NCBI GenBank assembly: GCA_025175895.1
Contig: CM046005.1
Coordinates: 54,976,325-55,040,324, forward strand
Source of the DNA: Wurfbainia villosa
Taxonomy: Eukaryota > Streptophyta > Magnoliopsida > Zingiberales > Zingiberaceae
Length of the DNA stretch: 64,000 nt
Reading direction: 5' to 3'
Notes under the pieces: generated by a model
Database searches by the model: none
Told to the model about the DNA's origin: nothing
The model's input: the letters and a program-made list of their open reading frames with translations, nothing else
Made by a program: the position numbers and the translations under genes
In this document: piece after piece, positions 11,150 through 22,768 of the stretch
Layout: each line of letters starts with the position of its first letter
How positions within the stretch are numbered: the stretch's first letter is position 1

Positions 11150-12912
11150 TGTTGGGAGGGGAAACTTCGCTTCACACTTTAACTCGGTCGCTTGTTCATA
11201 GCGATCCCTTCTACATCCCCGGATAAAAAAATTTATCCTTGACAAGAGGGATTGGCCAAGCAACCTTGTCATCATCGTGCTATTCGATTGGAGTGGTCAC
11301 TTGAACAAACTTGTTGTTCAAGTGACCAACCTCTATTCTACGAGTACCCATGGAATAGACGATGTACGGATCGCCGTCTTTTGTGTTTATATTTGGGGTC
11401 CAAGTATATTTAGCCACACACATAAAGTAAACAACCACATACAACATGCATATAATTGAAAAACAATTATAGACATAATACAAAAGAACACTAATCAAAA
11501 TAAACAAGATTATACCTCTTGTTATACCTCTTGATCTTCTATTGTATGTCTTTCCTCCTTTTGGACGTCGTGTGGGCGACGATCTTCCAAAAGTCGAAGC
11601 CTCCTAGATCACCAATCTTCCTTTCTTAGTTCACTCCAAACAAAGGAAGATCATACAACAAAACACTTCTTCCTCTCTAGAACCGGCCACCAAGTCAATA
11701 GACTCGATGTTACCGCCAGCCAAGGAAGAGAACATGGAGTATAGGAACCGCCCACTCCTAATCCTAACCTAATTAGGATTGCTTGCAGCCCAAGGGAAGA
11801 AAACCCTAATCCTCATCCATCAAGTTGCCTCCCAAGCCATAGTCCTATATTTATAGAGTTGGGCTCAAGCCTCCTTTTAATCTCCACCATTGGTTCTAGG
11901 GATTTAATCTCAACCGTCGGATCTAGAGATTTAATCTCAACCGTCAGATCTGGAGATTTAATCTCTACCGTTGGATCTAGAGTTTTGTTTTCATCCATTG
12001 GATCTAAGCTTCATGAGGTATTAATAGGCTACAATAGGGACCATGAGGAGGAGTTGGATCTTGGGCACCCAATGGATCAAGCCCACATAAAGTCCGATCC
12101 ATTAATGATTATCCATTCCACTAGAGGATTATCATTGATCTACCTCACCAACCCCCATAAGTTAATATGGGCTCCATATATTATATGTACATTTTCTCCC
12201 CGTGTTTAAGATCTCGAATGTCCGTCGATTAAATAATTTACTAACCATTAATTAATCAACATCTAACTCCATGAGTAGTACCACTCAACCTTTTCATCAT
12301 GCCGGACCAAGTCCACCTGTAGGGTTTACATGATGAACCTTATGAGCTCCTCAAGGGGACATCATCATCCTAATATATAGGACACGGTTTCCTCCTATAA
12401 TCAATGGCACACCATATAAATAATATCATTTCCCAACTTACCAAGCCTATCGATTTAATCTATAAATCTTGCCCATTGGTAAATCAAAGAAATGAATACT
12501 AAGTATATGTGCCCGTTATTATATCGGGATTAAGAGTATGTACAATATAATATCTGAGGTCCGATTCGATTATGTAGTCAGCAATAAATCGAATCACCTC
12601 TAAGTCGATCCTGCTCAATACACACAAAGTGTACTAGTGTGATTTTATGGTCAAGACAAATCGATACCAAATCACACTACAACCATACCAATGGTTTGTC
12701 CAAAACCATCTCGGTTGTGAGCCTTTACATATACTTTACAAGGATCCGATAACATGATCTCCCGCGTGACACCACACACCATGTTATCTACAATGTAATG
12801 TATTAGACAATATGCATAACCATAAAAATATGCAAACAAAGATCATGTGATTCTTATTTAAAAAATAATGATGTTCATACAAAAGATAGACTTTTCAGTA
12901 TACATCCCAACA
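11150..12912 (-). repeat. copia-2 5' LTR (1763 bp, 258-bp deletion)
   Basis: It runs TGTTGGGAGG...CATCCCAACA on the plus strand. Compared with the left LTR it lacks 258 bp, joined at AACCG/CCCACTCC near 11750. The 26-bp ACCGTCGGATCTAGAG repeats are at about 11880-12000. Confidence 0.92.
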
Positions 12913-12917
12913 GCTTT

Positions 12918-13311
12918 ATCGGGTGGTTCCGGCTTCATTCTGCTAAACGTGAAACCGTCGAGGTAGGGGACTCTGTGCTTCGAAAGGCTGAAGAGGATGA
13001 TCTCCCCATCTACCTCTAGGGAGATCTGGTGTGCCTTCACGTCTATGCATGCCCCTGCAGTCGCTAGAAAAGGTCTTCTCAGAATGATGGAATTCTGGGG
13101 ATCAGGTCCTGTGTCCAGTATGATGAAGTCCATGGGTATCATGAAATCCTCAATCACCATAGGCACGTGTGCCAGCAAGCCGACGGGTTCCTTAACTGAG
13201 TCATCCCCCATACGAATACTAAGATTCACTGGTTGGAGCCCATTCAGTCCCATCTTCAGATAGTATGCGTAGGGCATCACATTAACTGATGATCCCAAGT
13301 CACCAAAAACT
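12918..13311 (-). pseudogene. Athila-like protease fragment joined to an LTR
   Basis: The minus-strand frame encodes DLGSSVNVMPYAYYLKMG, the retropepsin active-site block, and later IILRRPFLATAGACIDVKAH, matching 37478-37740. Upstream, the expected gag is absent. The protease sequence ends at CCAAGTCA and is followed by CCAAAAACT, the bases next to the LTR. Everything between the primer-site region and the protease has been deleted. The beginning of the long frame here is only LTR sequence. Confidence 0.85.
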
Positions 13312-14792
13312 TGATGCACGCGAACGCGACCTCAAATCTCGAGATGGAGGCCATCGAGGACTCGAAGCGCGTGCTCACGCTCAATGCCCATAAGTGAACG
13401 AATGTCGTCAAGTAATAAAAGATTATTGATCCCACAGGAACTGGGATTCGAATATCGATATGTTCAGTGGTTGAAATTGTTCGGAAGTAAACTCTAAGAG
13501 GTTTTGATTTATGAGGGATGTCGATGGACTATACTCTATATGGTGTCACGCGGAAGAAGAAGGGAGCGTGCCGGGGTCTTCAAAGGTGATTCTAGGAATT
13601 TAATTTCGCTTTTGTGTCGCAAAACAATGCTGTCAACTGGCATTCTCTAGACATTTAGCTATGGTTTTGTGGAAGGGACATCATACACTCTCTTGAAGAG
13701 CCACCGCATCTACCGGGAGCTATCTTCGCCATAAAAGGACGGGATAGACGGTACGAGGATGCCGAATCAATCCCTATGATTAACCGTTTCCGGTTCCATC
13801 GCATCCTTCTACCCACGGTTACAAGAGATCAGGTTTACCCCTAGGTTCCTTGTATAAAATCCCCTAAATCTTAGATACGAGGGTTTTCACCCCTCGTATC
13901 GCCTAAGAACAGCAGGTAGAAAATCAAACACACATAGATATAGTTTAAATAACTTCCAATTGCCAAATTAAACTAAAAGACAGAATTTAACATGAACCAA
14001 CATGTAATGTGCACACAAGCTACTCGCTAATCCTAGAATCGAAGGAACTACTCAATGTATATAAAGGAGAAATCACAATGCATGTACATGTTCGAATACA
14101 TCATAAATAAAATGTAGGAACAAGGGATTACAATGCTTTCGTGGTCTTCTCTCCGACATTGAAGTGCAAAGTGTGGACCTTCGGCGGCGTTCCTCCTCCT
14201 TTTTGTGAGTTCCTGAAACTTTTTAGGGCTTCAGTGTGCTGTCCTAGCCATCGTGCCTCTCCCTAGGGTTTAGGAGCCTTAGGGAAGCTCCCTCATGATC
14301 CCTCGCCTCTTGGATGAGTTTCCTATATATAGAGGCGGCTCCGGCTTTCAATAAATGCTTGAAAAACCCTATTTCCTTGAATTTGCGGTGCCACCACATG
14401 GTCGTGTGCAAGGCTGGAAAACAGATGAAATCTTGGCTAGAAATTGAGCTGAAAAAAGGCACGACCGTGTGTTTTCACACGGCCTGGCCGTGTCTTTTCT
14501 TAGAGCCTCCGTTTTGATCCATTTCACTTTGGAAACATGCCCAAGACTTAGGACATTTCCAGTGCGTGTTCCCTAAGGTCCGTGATCCACAAATTGCTAC
14601 ATTTATGCTCCAAAAGTGCACCATTTTCCCATGAAATGCTATCCTGCACACAAAAGTACAAAGAGTAGATCTCCGAACCAGAAAATAGGAAATACATGCA
14701 AAACAGAGTGACATATGCATGAAACTAAAATAAAATGTAATGAGATGTGAGCGAAAACTACTCCTAAAACCCTATAAGTTTTGCTTACATCA
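13312..14792 (-). repeat. Athila-like LTR shared by two leftward units (inner subfamily, 1481 bp)
   Basis: It runs TGATGCACGCG...TTGCTTACATCA on the plus strand. It has primer-site remnants on its left and a polypurine tract on its right, so it is the 5' LTR of the left unit and the 3' LTR of the right unit. A TATATATA box (14324-14331, minus) lies downstream of a TTTTCACACGGCCTGGCCGTG palindrome (about 14470-14493). There is no TSD, as expected for a tandem made by recombination. It has the same length as 26123-27603. Confidence 0.88.
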
Positions 14793-15219
14793 CTTCCCCT
14801 AGACTTAAATCTTTGCTTGTCCTCAAGTAAACCTCATTGCCATGATGTTTTAAAAATATATTGTTCCATACTTAGCATGTTAACTAAATTTATCAAGTGA
14901 TATTTGCAATCAAAGCAAAATAAATATATTCTATAAATTCACTAAATTATCTCCTCGTGCTCGTGCTAAGCGAATCATTCTTAGGGGATACTCGTTCCAT
15001 GGTGATTTAAGTCATCATCCTATAGCTTTCCTAAGGTCTCCGCATCTTAGGCACTTACTTACCCAAAGCGAGGGTCGTTCCCTAAATCTAGCACAAAGTC
15101 TCAAAGGCGTGCTCAGTATTGAGAGAAATTGATTGGTGTTTCCCCAGTAATCTAACTCGGTCTCAAAGGGGTACCTAGCCATTTCCACCCATGACAACTA
15201 TTTTTTTATCCCTTAAATC
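14793..15219 (-). other. Athila-like 3' untranslated region, interrupted by SIRE-1
   Basis: It begins with the polypurine tract (AGGGGAAG on the minus strand) and matches 1460-1880. The sequence continues at 23895 beyond the SIRE-1 insertion. No gene seen. Confidence 0.8.
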
Positions 15220-16339
15220 TGTTGGATCGATTTGAAACGCTAGAGGGGGGGGTGAATAGCGTTAACACTTTTTTTTTTCGTTTGTTCGTTTAAAATTCGA
15301 GTAGATAATTAATTTGCAGCGGAAAAGATAAGCAATAAGTAAAAGAGACAATTTTTTTTACTTGGTTCGTAGCCTTCGGCTACTACTCCAAGGCCCTAGT
15401 GGTCCTTGACCACGTACGGAGGGCAAAAGCACTAAAGGAACTCCTCCTCGTTGGAGGTAGGAGTTAATCGATACAAGAAGGAACAAAAACTTGAGGTAGA
15501 GGGACACTCCCCCTCTCCTCGTATACGATAAAAGCTCCGAAAGATTAAAGTAATGAACTTAAAATAAAAGCTAAAACCGACGTTACAATAAGAGAGAAAT
15601 TAAGACCTAGATGTCGGAGAGAAAGCACTTCGTTGTCGAAAAAGTTGTAGCTTGGCGGAGGCTTTTGGAAGCTTTAGAATTGATGAAGAAACCCTAGGAT
15701 TGGCCCTCCTTTTATAGCCTTTGAGCCCCTTTTCGAGAGGAACCCTAGCCAATCAAAATTGAGCACCAATCTTCTTGAAATGGGGTGATAAGCCTTGACT
15801 CCTCGAAGCTGATCATTGACAATCGCTGATCGATATCCATCATCATCACGATCGATGGCGATCATCGAATGTCGACCTCAGCAAATGACTTTTTGACGAC
15901 AATCGAGTCCTTCAAGCTAGCAGTCGATTGATGCTAGCTGCAAGGCAAAGTTAGCTCAAAGAAAACATTATTTTGACGGCCTTCGACCGTTCGATCTCGA
16001 CCTAGACCATCGATGGGATGTCTTTGGTTGGATCTACGCTTAAGACCATCCCCGTAAGGAGGATACGACCTCACTTACGCTCGCACACACGAGCTTACCT
16101 CGATACTTACCATGTCACTTTTGCTTCCAGCCTTCCACTCGATTCCTTTGGCTCCCTCCGAAGTCACTCGAGTGTCGCCCGACCACCTGGCTTCCTTCGG
16201 GTGTCGCTAGCCTTCAGCTCCAGCTTTAGCAATCTTCTGCACACTCGATTCAGCTCGTGAGATAACGACATGAGCTTAACTTTGTATCGTTTGCTATAAT
16301 CAAAACTCAGGTTCGACTTAGGTGCCTACTGCACCAACA
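15220..16339 (-). repeat. SIRE-1 3' LTR
   Basis: It runs TGTTGGATCG...GCACCAACA. It is close to 22769-23889 except in one block (about 15800-15950), where the partner has ATCAGTCGACTGAT palindromes and this copy has CGATCGAT-like sequence. A TATA box reads TATAAAAGG on the minus strand at 15708-15716. Confidence 0.93.
15708..15716 (-). promoter_or_regulatory. TATA box of SIRE-1 3' LTR
   Basis: TATAAAAGG on the minus strand; identical at 23259-23267 in the other LTR. The diverged palindrome block lies about 90-240 bp upstream in transcription direction. Confidence 0.65.
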
Positions 16340-17248
16340 ATCTCACCCTTTTTGATTTATAGCAAACCCACATACAAAGTTAAGTAAATAGCAAGCATGA
16401 AGAATAATGTGCATTAGAAACAAACAAAAAATAAAGAAGATTAAGTTGGAGTAGTAAGGATTTTCTTCAAGTACTCCCCCTTGAGGAAACCTCCCCCTTG
16501 ACCGAGGGTTAGTCTTGAAGAAAGACCTTAATCCTCCCCTTGAGGGTTGCTTTAAGTAATTAACATTACTTAAAGTTGGCCTTAGTAAAACGTTTAAGTT
16601 CTTCTTAACTTGGCCCTTTCTCCTCCTTAAGTAAAACATTAAGGGCATAAATAAGTAAAACGTTGATGGCACAAATAAGTTTAAGTTAAGAATTCTCTTA
16701 ACTTGGCCTTTAATAAGTTTTCAAAACTTAAAGTTAACTTTTGGTTTAAATATAAAGTAAGAGTTAAGTTATCAAAAAAAATTTTGACCCCTTAACTTTT
16801 GCCTTTTTCTCCCCCTTTTGCCATATATCGAAAAGAGTGAGGGTGTGTGTGGAAAACAAAAATAAGTGTTAAATTTAAAGTCCAAGCATGTTCCACATTA
16901 TTTTGAAAATAATATACTGAAAATAAGTTCTTCTATAAAATGTTTGACTCATATTTGGCTTGATTGATATAAAAGATCAACCAGTCCTGGTCAGAGTCGG
17001 TTAGTATAAATGATTATACTCTGTGGTTCATGGCGATGCACTAGCTCTACATCTGGAACCAGGAGTAAGGTCCTAACATCTCACGCCCATCTACGTGGCT
17101 AAGTACACAAACACATTAGTCCTATGTGTTGTGAGATGTATTGGCTCTTTAAATCTATAGGTGCATGATATCTAAGGTATGTCCTATGCTAGTTCCATAA
17201 AAAATGAAATTAAAGAAATAGTAGTAAGAACATATAATTTGCAAGTTC
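16340..17248 (-). other. SIRE-1 3' untranslated region with polypurine tract
   Basis: AAAAAGGGTGAGAT on the minus strand adjoins the LTR. The remaining 0.9 kb is AT-rich, with several AAGTTAAG-type repeats near 16550-16780, and has no convincing coding sequence. Confidence 0.7.
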
Positions 17249-18964
17249 CTATTCTATTACGCACATGCCCAATTTTCGTCTTAATTGACTAAATTCGGCT
17301 TTGGGTAGGGGTTTAGTAAATAGGTCTGCTAAGTTAGACTTCGATTCGATGTATTCGAGTTGTATGGCTCCGTTGGCCACATGTTCTCGAATGAAATGGT
17401 GTTTGACTTCTATATGTTTGGTCCTAGAGTGACATATCGAATTCTTAGTAAGATTAATTGAACTAATGTTATCTACGTGAAGTTTAGTATTCGTAAAGTC
17501 TAACTTAAAGTCGCGGAGAGTGTGCTTCATCCAAAGAAGTTGAGTGACACACTCACCCATTGCGATGTATTCGGCTTCGGTGGTAGATAAGGCAACACAG
17601 TGTTGCTTCCTACTGCACCAACTCACTAGACTCGAGCCGAGAAGTTGACAACAACCACTCGTGCTCTTTCTATCGAGCTTACTACCGGCATAGTCCGAAT
17701 CGGAGTAGCCGGTTAGTTCGAACTCGGTAGATCTAGGATACCAAATACCGACATTATGTGTACCCTTTAGATATCTAAGGATACGCTTGACTAGAGTTAG
17801 GTGAGACTCCTTGGCACAGGTTTGAAACCTTGCACACATACTCACTGCAAATAAGATATCAGGTCGGCTTGCAGTTAAGTAAAGGAGACTCCCTATTATG
17901 CTCCTATAGTATTTTAAATCAATTTGGTTTCCAATTACTTCTTCTATATTAACATTAGTTGCCATTGGGGTATTAATAATTTTAGCGTCTTGCATTCCAA
18001 AGCGTTTAATTAATTCCCTAGTATATTTGCGTTGATGTAGGTATATTCCATCTTTAGTTTGTTTAATTTGTAATCCTAAGAAGAAACTTGATTCGCCTAC
18101 TAAATTCATTTCAAATTCACTTTCCATAAGTGAAATAAACTCATTTAATAGGATTGAGTTGGTGGTTCCGAAAATAATATCATCTATGTAGATTTGGGCT
18201 ATGAATATGTCTTTACCTAAGGTTTTTATGAAAAGGGTTGGGTCAACTACACCTTGGTTAAAGCCTTTGGACTTAAGATAAATCGAAAGTCTCTCGTACC
18301 AAGCTCGTGGAGCTTGTTTAAGTCCATAAAGAGCTTTCTTTAATCTAAGGACATGATCGGGTTTGTCTAAACTTTCGAAACCGGGGGGTTGACTAACGTA
18401 AACTTCTTCTTTAATATATCCATTTAAGAATGCAGATTTCACATCCATTTGAAACAATTTAAATCCTCGATGTGCTGCATATGCTAATAGCATTTGAATG
18501 GACTCTAATCTAGCTACTGGGGCATAGGTCTCGTCGTAATCTAAACCTTCGACTTGACTAAACCCTTTAGCAACTAGTCTAGCTTTATTTCTAACTACTT
18601 CACCTTTATCATCAATTTTATTTCTAAACACCCGCCTTGTTCCAATGATTGTTTTATCTTTAGGTGGTGGTACTAATTCCCATACTTCGTTCCTAGTGAA
18701 TTGAGTCAACTCTTCTTGCATTGTAATAATCCAATCGGGATCAAGAAGAGCTTGGTCAATAGTTTTGGGTTCAATTTTAGAAATCAAAGATATTTGACTA
18801 AGGTTTCTGTATGAGGCTCTAGTTCGAACTCCTAGACTTGGATCACCTATCACTTGGTCGATAGGATGATTCGTTTGAGTCCTAGTTGGATTTGGATTTG
18901 AGTCTACAACTTGATCCATAGGATGGCTTGTTTGAGTTCTAGTTTGGTTGGAGTCATCTATCAC
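17249..18964 (-). pseudogene. SIRE-1 reverse transcriptase and RNase H
   Basis: A 571-codon minus-strand frame. It contains the RT N-terminus (WELVPPPKDKTIIGTRRVFR), QMDVKSAFLNG, the polymerase box as YIDD (18179-18190; isoleucine in place of the common valine), and RNase H blocks GYSDSDYAGSKLDRKSTSG and STTEAEYIAMG, ending NLADLFTKPLP. This half of pol looks intact, but a frameshift near 19125 separates it from the integrase, so it cannot be made as a normal polyprotein. Confidence 0.92.
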
Positions 18965-19104
18965 TTGATTAATAGAGTGACTTGGTTGACTTAGGTTAGG
19001 ATTAACACTAGACCTAATCTCCGGATCAGAGTTAGGTCTAGTATGAATCGACTCGCTAATTGGGGTTGCCGGGGGTTTTGTAGGTTCTTGTCCTTCATCG
19101 AATA

Positions 19105-20328
19105 CTACATTGATAGTTTCCTCGACTCTAAAGGTGTCATGGTCACTCTATAAGCTCTACTTGTAGTCGAGTATCCTAGAAAGATTCCGGTCATAGTTTT
19201 GGATGTAAATTTTCCTAGGTAATCTTTAGTGTTTAGGATATGTACCTTACACCCAAATACCCTAAAGTACTTGATGTTAGGTATTTTATTGTGATAAATC
19301 TCGTATGAGGTCTTAAGGTGCCTCTTTACAATAAGGATCCTATTCTGGAAATAGCATGCCGTACTCATGGCTTCGGCCCAAAACCTATCGGGTAGGTTAT
19401 ACTCATTAAGCATTGTCCTAGCGGCTTCTTGTAGGGTTCTATTTTTGCGTTCTACTAGGCCATTTTGTTGTGGAGTTCTAGGGCAAGAGAACTCATGGTG
19501 GTATCCATTTAGGTTACAGAATTCTATAAACCTATGGTTTTCAAATTCACCACCATGATCAGTCCTAAGTCTTTTGATTTTAATACTTTGTTGATTTTCT
19601 ATTAACTTAAATAGGTTGATTAATTGATCTAGGGTATCACTTTTGTGTTTGATGAACCTAACCCAAGTAAATCTAGAGTAGTCATCAATAATGACTAAAC
19701 AGAATTTACTTCTGTTAAGTGACTTAGCTCCGTGTGAATCAAATAGATCCATGTGTAGGAGCTCAAGCACACTTTTGGTTTGTTCTTGACTAGTTAGTTG
19801 ATGTTGTGTCCTAGATTGTTTACCTTGTTGACAAGCATTACATATTTTATTATCCAAGTTGTTGAGGTTAGGCAAACCTCTGACTAAATCACTCTGACTC
19901 ATCTTGTGGATGAGTCTTGGGTGTGAGTGACCGAGTCGTCGGTGCCACAACCATGATTCCTCTTGCCGTGTCATAAGACACTTAGTTGAGGAGTTAATTA
20001 AGTTGATAGTCTAAATGTTGTTATTTCTAGTCCCTTTAAGAATTGTTTTAGAAGTTTCATTTGTGTTAATTACGCATTCATTTTCTAGAAATATGACCTT
20101 ATAGTTATTATCACACAATTGGCTTACACTGAGAAGATTATATTGAAAATTTTCTACTAATAAAACGTTTTGAATGACAAAATTTGAGTTAAGCTCAATA
20201 TCACCTGATCCGATGATTTTGAGCTTGCCGTTATTTCCGAAGGCTACCGATCCTTGTCGTTTAAATCGAAGCTTCGAAAACTTGAGTTGATCCCCGGTCA
20301 TGTGTCGGGAGCAACCACTGTCCAACAT
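19105..20328 (-). pseudogene. SIRE-1 protease and integrase
   Basis: 20011-20328 encodes the protease start DSGCSRHMTGD. A single in-frame TAG at 20011-20013 separates it from 19105-19974, which holds the pre-integrase HHCC region (HRRLGHSHPRLIHKM ... CNACQQGKQ) and the integrase core. The catalytic residues lie in HMDLFDSHG, RTDHGGEF and NGLVERKN, and 35 residues separate the second Asp from the Glu (DD35E). The integrase C-terminus changes frame near 19125. Confidence 0.9.
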
Positions 20329-20340
20329 CCATTGATCCTA

Positions 20341-20912
20341 CACGCAAGGTAGTTGGATCGGATATTGGATTTATTAAAAATTGGTTGAAAATTATTAACC
20401 TAAATCATCTCACCCATGTCTACATGATCAAACATGTTAATCCTATATGTTCTTGTGAGATGACTTCCAATTTTAGTTGAATTAAATTTAATGACTTAAA
20501 CACTTGTCAACCTTGCGTTAGATTCGGATTTGACCTTAGGCTCATCAAGTCACCTTTTCAAGATCATGACTTCCAGGTCGTGGCGAGGCACAGAGGCCTT
20601 CTTTGATAGGAAAAATGACCACTTCCTTAGACAAAGCCATTTTCAAGAAAATAGAGACTTGACTCACCTAAGACCACTTCCTGGTCTAACTAGTCTAGGA
20701 TACGGCGAGGTAGCTTCAGCTAGTTTCGCTCGGTCAAGTGCACCGAACTAGATACGCCTTATCTAGCCCGAATACACAAGACTCCGCTTTCCTAGCGTAC
20801 TATCATCTCGCCGCATCCTGGTACTATGTTATCAAGTATTGACGAGTTATAGTCCTATCTAACCATTCTAAAAAGAAAAATCAAACTAAATAAAAACCTA
20901 AGCATGCAATTT
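20341..20912 (-). other. SIRE-1 spacer between gag and protease
   Basis: About 570 bp with stops in all minus frames separates the gag stop at 20913 from the protease. Pol is in another frame from gag. The spacer ends CTTGCGTGTAG directly before GATCAATGG, which resembles a splice acceptor; I could not identify a convincing donor. SIRE-2 has no such spacer. Confidence 0.5.
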
Positions 20913-22565
20913 CTAAGTTAAAACACAAACAAATTTCGTACTAGCTCCCCCTGGACCGTTGAATCGATTTGGTCTTTCCACATAGTGGATTTGGTCCTTG
21001 GGAACCCAGTACTGGTTTGATTCTAAGTTTGAAATCAAGGTGGTCTTAGGGACCCATGCTTGGACACGTTTTTTATGTCGACTTACAATCGACATATACG
21101 ACTTATTGGTCGTGTTTGAGCTAAAACCTAGTCCGGCCTTGTTGTACTCGGCCCTTTGCGATCCAAGTAGGAGGTCAAGTCCTTTGGATCACAAAGTAAA
21201 CCTTTCCAACATATTCCTAAGATCTTCGACTTGACTTTTCAAGAGTGAGTTCTCAACTTCGAGTTTTTCAACCCGAGTTGAGTCCTTCTCTTGAACTCGA
21301 CTAGTCGAAGAGGTTAGGGAGACCTCGTGTTTAAGGAGTTTAACTTCCTCAACTAGGGTCTCGACCTTGGACTCGAACTTAGCTAACTTTTTATTTAAAA
21401 ACTTAATTGCACTATAAAGAGTAGTAATAAGAGACCGACTTACCTTGAGTGTATCTTTTGAACCAGATGTGTATCCGTGGCTTGTCTTGAATAGTGTTTC
21501 GCAGTCCGACTCGTCTTCGGTTTCCGATTCAGGTTCCGGTTTCGACTCTGTCTCTGATTCCACCGGTTTAGCCATAAGGACTTGATCGTTGTCTTCTTCC
21601 TCAGAAGCTTCTTCCCAAGTAGCGTTGAGTGCCTTTTTATGTTTTGGTGCCTTGATCTTGAGTTTTGGGCATTCGGACTTAATGTGTCCAAACCTGTTGC
21701 ATTCATAACATCTTATGTTTGAACTTTTAGGCTTACCTTCGTTGGGTCGAGTGATGGCTCATTTTCAGCCCTTGACTATCCTCCGAACTAGGTTGACTAG
21801 TTCGGCTTCCATTTCCAAGTCGACCTCCGAATCCGACTCATCCTCTTCTTCCTTCGGGGGTGGCTTGCTTGCGGTTTTCTTCCTCGAACTTGCAAAAAGT
21901 GCTATACCCTTCTCGGGTTCTGAGTTAGACTGCTCATGAAGTTCGAAATCAGAAAAGAGTTCATCTAACCTAAGTTTAGAAAGATCCTTGGAGACCTTGT
22001 AGGCATCGACCATGGATGCCCACAAGGTAGTCCTCGGAAAAGAGTTTAGGACATACCTTATAAGGTCGCAGTTTTCGACCTTTTGCCCGATTGCGTGTAG
22101 GTTGTTGACTATGTCTTGGACATGGGCGTGGAGTTGCATCGCGGACTCGTGTTCCTGCATTTTTAGGTTATATAGTTTATTGAATAGAAGATCACGCTTA
22201 CATACCTTGGCTTCATCGGTCCCTTCGTGTAGCTCCACTAGTTTTGTCCAAAGGTCCTTTGCGCTTATGAAGGGGCTGATGCGATTTAGCTCTTCCTTGG
22301 ATAAGTCGCATTGAAAGATTTGAGTTGCCTTAGCATCGGCTTCGACTTGTCTTTTTGTCGCAATGGTCCATTGGTCATAATCCAAGGATTCACCCACTTC
22401 GTTAGTCGGAAGTGTGAATCCCGTTTGGATTATGATCCACATCTCGATTTGGGTTTTGAGAAAGCATTTCATCCGACCCTTCCAATAATGGAAGTCATCT
22501 CCGTTGTAAAACGGAGGTCGGACGGTGCTAAAACTCTCGAGATGGGCCATTAGAACAAAAGGCAC
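20913..22565 (-). pseudogene. SIRE-1 gag, broken by nonsense codons
   Basis: One minus-strand frame of about 551 codons. The N-terminal capsid-like region (NGDDFHYWKGRMKCFLKTQ) resembles copia gag families with the YWKGRM motif. Then come an acidic/lysine-rich stretch and a CCHC knuckle CYECNRFGHIKSEC (21669-21710). A heptad-like coiled-coil region follows (about 21189-21420). In-frame TGA codons lie at 21763-21765, shortly after it, and near 21189. Gag would form the particle shell. Confidence 0.85.
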
Positions 22566-22754
22566 AAGGAGACGAAGACGAAGAAACTAGCAACGACAAA
22601 AACACACAAAAAAGTACCAAGACTCGCGTCTTGGATTAGTAGTGCGGGAGAAAAAGTAACAAAGTGAAATAAATCTGAAATAAACAAAATTAAAAAGAAA
22701 AAAAATCTGTAAAATGGCTAGATTGGTGGTTTCACTAAATCTTAGCAACCCCCG

Positions 22755-22766
22755 GCTCTGATACCA
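22755..22766 (-). promoter_or_regulatory. SIRE-1 primer-binding site
   Basis: TGGTATCAGAGC on the minus strand, two bases from the 5' LTR, complementary to the 3' end of plant initiator tRNA-Met. Confidence 0.85.
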
Positions 22767-22768
22767 AT

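Larger units (their letters stand above)
4488..12912 (-). mobile_element. copia-2: complete but degenerate Ty1/copia element (TAR/Tork-like)
   Basis: LTRs at 4488-6508 and 11150-12912 flank a minus-strand interior with gag zinc knuckle, protease, integrase, RT and RNase H in copia order. TSDs are GCTTC (4483-4487) and GCTTT (12913-12917), one C-to-T change apart. The uninterrupted target GAAAGCTTCATCGGG is seen at 37363. The left terminus is TATTGGG rather than TGTTGGG. It has the same LTR family as copia-1 and the solo LTR at 61217. Several in-frame stops make it non-functional. The clade name is recalled from RT/RNase H motifs and is uncertain. Confidence 0.92.

Noticed and set aside
16018..16260. 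An 80-codon plus-strand ORF as a host gene
   Set aside because: It lies in the SIRE-1 LTR and recurs with changes at 23570-23815; no domain.
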